In this document: one piece after another, positions 61,362 through 64,000 of the stretch
Position numbering within the stretch: position 1 is the stretch's first letter
Layout: every line of letters begins with the position of its first letter
From: Clostridiales bacterium
Lineage (GTDB): Bacteria > Bacillota > Clostridia > Christensenellales > Borkfalkiaceae
NCBI GenBank assembly: GCA_015055805.1
Contig: SVHN01000008.1
Span: 20,669-84,668 of the forward strand
DNA: 64,000 nt
Direction: 5' to 3'
Program-made: the position numbers and the translations under genes
The notes under the pieces: model-generated
Databases searched by the model: none
Told to the model about the DNA's origin: nothing
Seen by the model: the letters and a program-made list of their open reading frames with translations, nothing else

Positions 61362-62096
61362 ATGAAAAAGAAACCTTTACTTTTTAAAATAATAAGATTT
61401 ATAATACGGATTTTTTATAGAAAGCGTGAGTTTTTAGGACAGGAAAATCTACCTGAAAACCCGTCGGTTATCGTTATGAACCACGCGCAAATGCATGGAC
61501 CGCTTGATGCGGAACTGTTTTTCCCTACAAAAAAACTTATTTGGTGCACGGGCGAAATGATGAATAAAAAGGAAGTCCCTGCATACGCGTATAAAGATTT
61601 TTGGTCGTTTAAGCCAAAGTGGAGCAAGTGGTTTTATAAAATGCTTTCTCATCTTATTGCCGCGCCGTTTGCTTACGTTTTCAAAAATGCAGACTGCGTA
61701 GCCGTTTATAGGGATATGCGAATTATAAATACCTATAAAGAAAGCGTAAAGGCTCTTGAAAGGGGCGAAAACGTCATTATTTTCCCTGAAAAGATAGATA
61801 GTTATAACGAGATAATAAACGCCTTTCAGGATAAGTTTATAGATTTAGCAAGGCTTTATTATTCAAAGACGGGCAAAGACCTTTCGTTTGTTCCAACCTA
61901 TAACGCCGCTAAACTCAAAAAAGTAGTGTTCGGTAAACCTATAACGTATGACCATACGACTGATAACACCCAAGAAAGGGCAAGGGTAACCGAGTATCTT
62001 ATGACAGAGATTACGTCACTAGCAAAAGACTTGCCCGTTCATACGGTCGTACCGTACGCAAACGTTCCCAAAAAACAATATCCAAAATCTAAATAA
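61362..62096 (+). CDS. PlsC-like lysophospholipid acyltransferase
   Basis: 244 residues. An N-terminal basic and hydrophobic anchor, then VMNHAQMHGPLDAELF, a modified form of the N-H-x4-D active-site motif with two candidate His, and VIIFPEKID for the FPEG-type block. Likely transfers an acyl chain to a lysolipid at the membrane. The unusual spacing of His and Asp means substrate and activity are uncertain. Terminator follows. Confidence 0.75.
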   Translation: MKKKPLLFKIIRFIIRIFYRKREFLGQENLPENPSVIVMNHAQMHGPLDAELFFPTKKLIWCTGEMMNKKEVPAYAYKDFWSFKPKWSKWFYKMLSHLIAAPFAYVFKNADCVAVYRDMRIINTYKESVKALERGENVIIFPEKIDSYNEIINAFQDKFIDLARLYYSKTGKDLSFVPTYNAAKLKKVVFGKPITYDHTTDNTQERARVTEYLMTEITSLAKDLPVHTVVPYANVPKKQYPKSK

Positions 62097-62107
62097 ACAA
62101 TTTTTTT

Positions 62108-62141
62108 CTTAAGCGGTGAATTTCACCGCTTTTTCTTTTTT
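62108..62141 (+). terminator. Terminator after the acyltransferase gene
   Basis: Stem AGCGGTGAA with TTCACCGCT, then TTTTCTTTTTT. Confidence 0.85.
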
Positions 62142-62203
62142 GTCAGAGTGAGAGTATTAAACGCCTATTTATGCCCATACTTATTTTAAGGATTTATAGG
62201 TTT

Positions 62204-63193
62204 ATGATTAAAGGCGGTTTGATAAGAAAAAGCACTAAAATTTTATCTTTTATATTGTGTGTCGTTACGTTGTTTGTTTTTATTTTCGGCATTAAGCCAA
62301 CTACTGCTGCGGCAATGCCGTTTTACGATTTAAGACCGCAAGACTTGGTTGAACGTTCTAAGTTTTCCACACAGTATAAAACGTCTACGGCAGAGCGAAA
62401 ACACAACGTATATCTTGCCGCAAAATCACTCGATAACGTTTTGGTGGACGTTGGAGCGGAGTTTTCGTTCAACGCGACGGTTGGCGAACGCACCGAACAA
62501 AGGGGATATAAAAACGCCAAGATTATCGTTGATGGTGAGTTTGTAGACGGCGTGGGCGGCGGCGTTTGTCAGGTATCTACTACTATGTATAACGCACTTT
62601 TATTAGCAGGCTTAGAGATAACCGAGTTTCATCCGCATAGCCTAGCGGTAAGCTACGTTCCACCGTCTTTTGATGCTATGGTAAATTCGGGTTGGGCGGA
62701 TTTAAGGTTTATAAATAATACGCATAATCCCATTATAATTAATAGTATTGCCGACGGGCAGACTTTAACCATAAAGATTATAGGCGAACCGCTTAATGAA
62801 GAGTATAGGACGAAGAGTGTGGTAACGGGGGAAATCCCTGCGCCCAAGGAAGAAGAGATAGACGACGAAAAAGGTGAGTATCCAGAACTTTACGAAGGGG
62901 AAAAGATGTTTGTTAAGTATAGTAAGGCAGGTATCACGAGCGACGGATATCTTTTAACGGTTAAGGACGGAAAGACGAGCAAGATAAGAAAAATTCGTTC
63001 GGATAAATATAAACCTATTCGTGGACTTGTGATAAACGGCAAGGCAAAACCAAAAGAAGAAAATATAGAAGAATTACAACCTGAGCAGGACGAAATTATA
63101 TTAATCGAAGACATTTATCGAAAATTGCACGATAATTTATGGGAAAAATTTTTAAATTATAAAAAATACTTTGACAAATACAATTTTTTGTGA
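62204..63193 (+). CDS. VanW family protein
   Basis: 329 residues from ATG 62204; ATG 62171 is in frame and equally weak, giving 340. A membrane anchor or signal segment (ILSFILCVVTLFVFIFG) is followed by the VanW domain: EFSFNATVGERTEQRGY, GVGGGVCQVSTTMYNALLLAGLEI and HPHSLAVSYVPPSFDA, with SGWADLRFIN at the end. About 110 more residues, acidic then beta-rich, form a G5-like C-terminal part. Extracytoplasmic; function of VanW proteins is unknown, with links to cell-wall metabolism and glycopeptide clusters. Confidence 0.88.
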   Translation: MIKGGLIRKSTKILSFILCVVTLFVFIFGIKPTTAAAMPFYDLRPQDLVERSKFSTQYKTSTAERKHNVYLAAKSLDNVLVDVGAEFSFNATVGERTEQRGYKNAKIIVDGEFVDGVGGGVCQVSTTMYNALLLAGLEITEFHPHSLAVSYVPPSFDAMVNSGWADLRFINNTHNPIIINSIADGQTLTIKIIGEPLNEEYRTKSVVTGEIPAPKEEEIDDEKGEYPELYEGEKMFVKYSKAGITSDGYLLTVKDGKTSKIRKIRSDKYKPIRGLVINGKAKPKEENIEELQPEQDEIILIEDIYRKLHDNLWEKFLNYKKYFDKYNFL

Positions 63194-63199
63194 TAACAT
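63171..63199 (+). promoter_or_regulatory. Promoter of the tRNA-Ser region
   Basis: TTGACA at 63171-63176, 17 bases, TAACAT at 63194-63199. It overlaps the last codons of the VanW gene and would start transcription about 30 bases before the broken tRNA-Ser copy. Confidence 0.6.
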
Positions 63200-63235
63200 A
63201 TCATAGCAATTAAAAAGAAATTGCAAAAGAACTAC

Positions 63236-63258
63236 GGAGAAATACCCAAGAGGCCGAG
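63236..63258 (+). pseudogene. tRNA-Ser 5' end, broken copy
   Basis: The first 22 bases (acceptor strand GGAGAAA, then TACCCAAGAGGCCGA) are identical to the intact tRNA-Ser at 63,415; after that the match is lost, with no 3' half of its own. It could be the scar of an insertion into, or a partial duplication of, the tRNA. Confidence 0.65.
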
Positions 63259-63375
63259 GCGACCCCGCCCTCGTGCTATAAGGGCACTCGTGGACTTTGG
63301 CTACAAAACGTCCACAGGACATTTTGTAAACGCGTCGTCCCCCTGCTGCGGAACCTTAGCAGGTGAGCCGAGCAA
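63259..63375. repeat. Hairpin cluster between broken and intact tRNA-Ser
   Basis: Inverted repeats: GTGC-TATAAGG-GCAC, GTGGAC with GTCCAC, TACAAAACGTCC-ACA-GGACATTTTGTA (7 bp plus 4 bp), and CCTGCT with AGCAGG. No reading frame. Similar in style to the cluster after the tRNA-Asn fragment. Confidence 0.55.
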
Positions 63376-63414
63376 TAAAAAACTGAATACAACAAAAAAG
63401 AATTTGACTTATAC

Positions 63415-63506
63415 GGAGAAATACCCAAGAGGCCGAAGGGGCTCCCCTGCTAAGGGAGTAGTGTGTGTTAAGCGCAGCGAGGGTTCAAATCCCTCTTTCT
63501 CCGCCA
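63415..63506 (+). tRNA. tRNA-Ser(GCT)
   Basis: Acceptor GGAGAAA pairs with TTTCTCC, discriminator G, CCA encoded at 63504-63506. Anticodon stem CTCCC/GGGAG, loop CTGCTAA, anticodon GCT at 63449-63451. A long variable arm, as in serine tRNAs, and T arm GAGGG-TTCAAAT-CCCTC. Reads AGC/AGU codons. Confidence 0.93.
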
Positions 63507-63556
63507 ATATCACATAATCCGAACACCTTTTTTACTAAAGATTTTGTTATTCTGGA

Positions 63557-63600
63557 TTATGTATTCAAAAAATAAAAGCAAGGTTTTAACGCCTTGCTTT
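63557..63600 (-). terminator. Terminator of the minus-strand gene
   Basis: On the minus strand GCAAGG-CGTTAAAA-CCTTGC followed by TTTTATTTTTT; it overlaps the stop codon of the gene. Confidence 0.75.
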
Positions 63601-64000
63601 TTTCTTCGCTTCATAGCCACAATATTCGAGAAGGGCTTCTTTTTCAGCTTTTGTAAGTTGTAATCGTTGAATATAAACTCTAACTTTACCTTCGCCAACG
63701 CTATTCTTATAACCTAGATAGCCCATAACCATATATTTTTCTGCAGCAGTAAGCTCCAGATTAGCGACATATTGTTGCACTTTTTTCTTCTTAGAGCCAG
63801 AAATAGTTTTACCATTGTCGTCTTTGTCTGATTCAAACGCTCTAGCAGTTTTTATAATTAAAGCTAATTTTTCTATAGGTATTGCGCTATAAAATAATTT
63901 ATCTTTTTCGCTAACCATATCTTCGCCAGTTAAGTCTTCCAGAGCCAAGTCATAGTAGTAGTCATAAATAGCTTTGATTGATTTAGCTTGTATCTCAGCT
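63586..64000 (-). CDS. C-terminal part of a large protein with LTxAEK repeats
   Basis: Open from the window edge to the TAA at 63,586 on the minus strand, 137 codons visible; the start lies outside. The piece has SGSKKKKVQQYVANLELTAAEKYMV, then GYLGYKN and VRVYIQRLQLTKAEKEALLEYCGY: two related helical units with the pattern V--YI--L-LT-AEK--L----GY. I recall such endings on large proteins of prophages and conjugative elements in Clostridia. It lies next to a tRNA gene, a usual integration site. Confidence 0.6.
   Translation of the reverse strand, partial: AEIQAKSIKAIYDYYYDLALEDLTGEDMVSEKDKLFYSAIPIEKLALIIKTARAFESDKDDNGKTISGSKKKKVQQYVANLELTAAEKYMVMGYLGYKNSVGEGKVRVYIQRLQLTKAEKEALLEYCGYEAKKKARR

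Noticed and set aside
63221..63517. 98-codon open frame over both tRNA-Ser copies
   Set aside because: It overlaps the intact tRNA on the same strand and has no ribosome site; chance frame.

Overview
The window is AT-rich DNA. Its A/G-rich Shine-Dalgarno sites, clean TTGACA-17-TATAAT type promoters, many short hairpin-T-tract terminators, and VanW-, DegV- and AEC-type genes suggest a low-GC Bacillota, most likely an uncultured gut-type Clostridia member. This is inference from style and gene content; there is no rRNA in the window to test it.

Layout. (1) 1-15,529: the end of a secreted repeat protein, then a tightly packed catabolic operon. It holds two paralogous TIM-barrel proteins, an esterase-like alpha/beta hydrolase, a GH78-like protein, a GH4 glycosidase, NagA, a further glycosidase-like protein, an EamA exporter, a neutral-ceramidase-like hydrolase and an AEC transporter. 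(2) 15,580-22,000: an accessory mosaic bracketed by two copies of a Cys-rich KTR gene plus its downstream flank. It contains two remnants of a serine recombinase tail, a DUF4143-type ATPase, an AlbA_2/Schlafen-like regulator, a 3' fragment of tRNA-Asn and a 5'-truncated SDR gene. (3) 22,212-31,640: nagB, an XRE-HTH protein with a C-terminal HEPN-like RNase motif, a ribbon-helix-helix gene overlapping a glycerol-1-phosphate dehydrogenase gene behind an array of 12-bp repeats, an XRE membrane protein, PAP2 phosphatase, AlkD-like protein and a lipoprotein serine protease. (4) 31,982-53,934: a second glycan locus. It holds a 45-residue peptide gene coupled to a giant metallo-beta-lactamase-fold surface protein, a GH78 rhamnosidase, an AraC regulator, a sugar ABC importer (two permeases and a binding protein, no ATPase), a giant lipoprotein with the same repeat modules, two more members of the TIM-barrel family, and two more glycosidase-like proteins. 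(5) 54,018-63,193: housekeeping-type genes (SGNH hydrolase, GNAT, RsmE, cation:proton antiporter, MarR, DegV, GtrA, PlsC-like, VanW). (6) 63,236-64,000: a broken tRNA-Ser 5' copy, an intact tRNA-Ser(GCT), and the end of a minus-strand gene of mobile-element style.

How it fits together. The two glycan loci look like parts of one strategy: secreted binding modules and lipoproteins catch a rhamnose- and amino-sugar-containing glycan, the importer brings in oligosaccharides, and cytoplasmic GH78, GH4 and the unassigned glycosidase-like proteins plus NagA/NagB take them apart. Three transcription units of locus 4 share the same upstream box, one copy lying in the divergent region beside the AraC gene.

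Best candidates for something undescribed: the stand-alone XRE-HEPN gene with tandem promoters and a palindromic operator; the ribbon-helix-helix/egsA pair with its phased repeat array; the four-member DEP TIM-barrel family; and the 45-aa peptide coupled to the MBL-fold surface protein.
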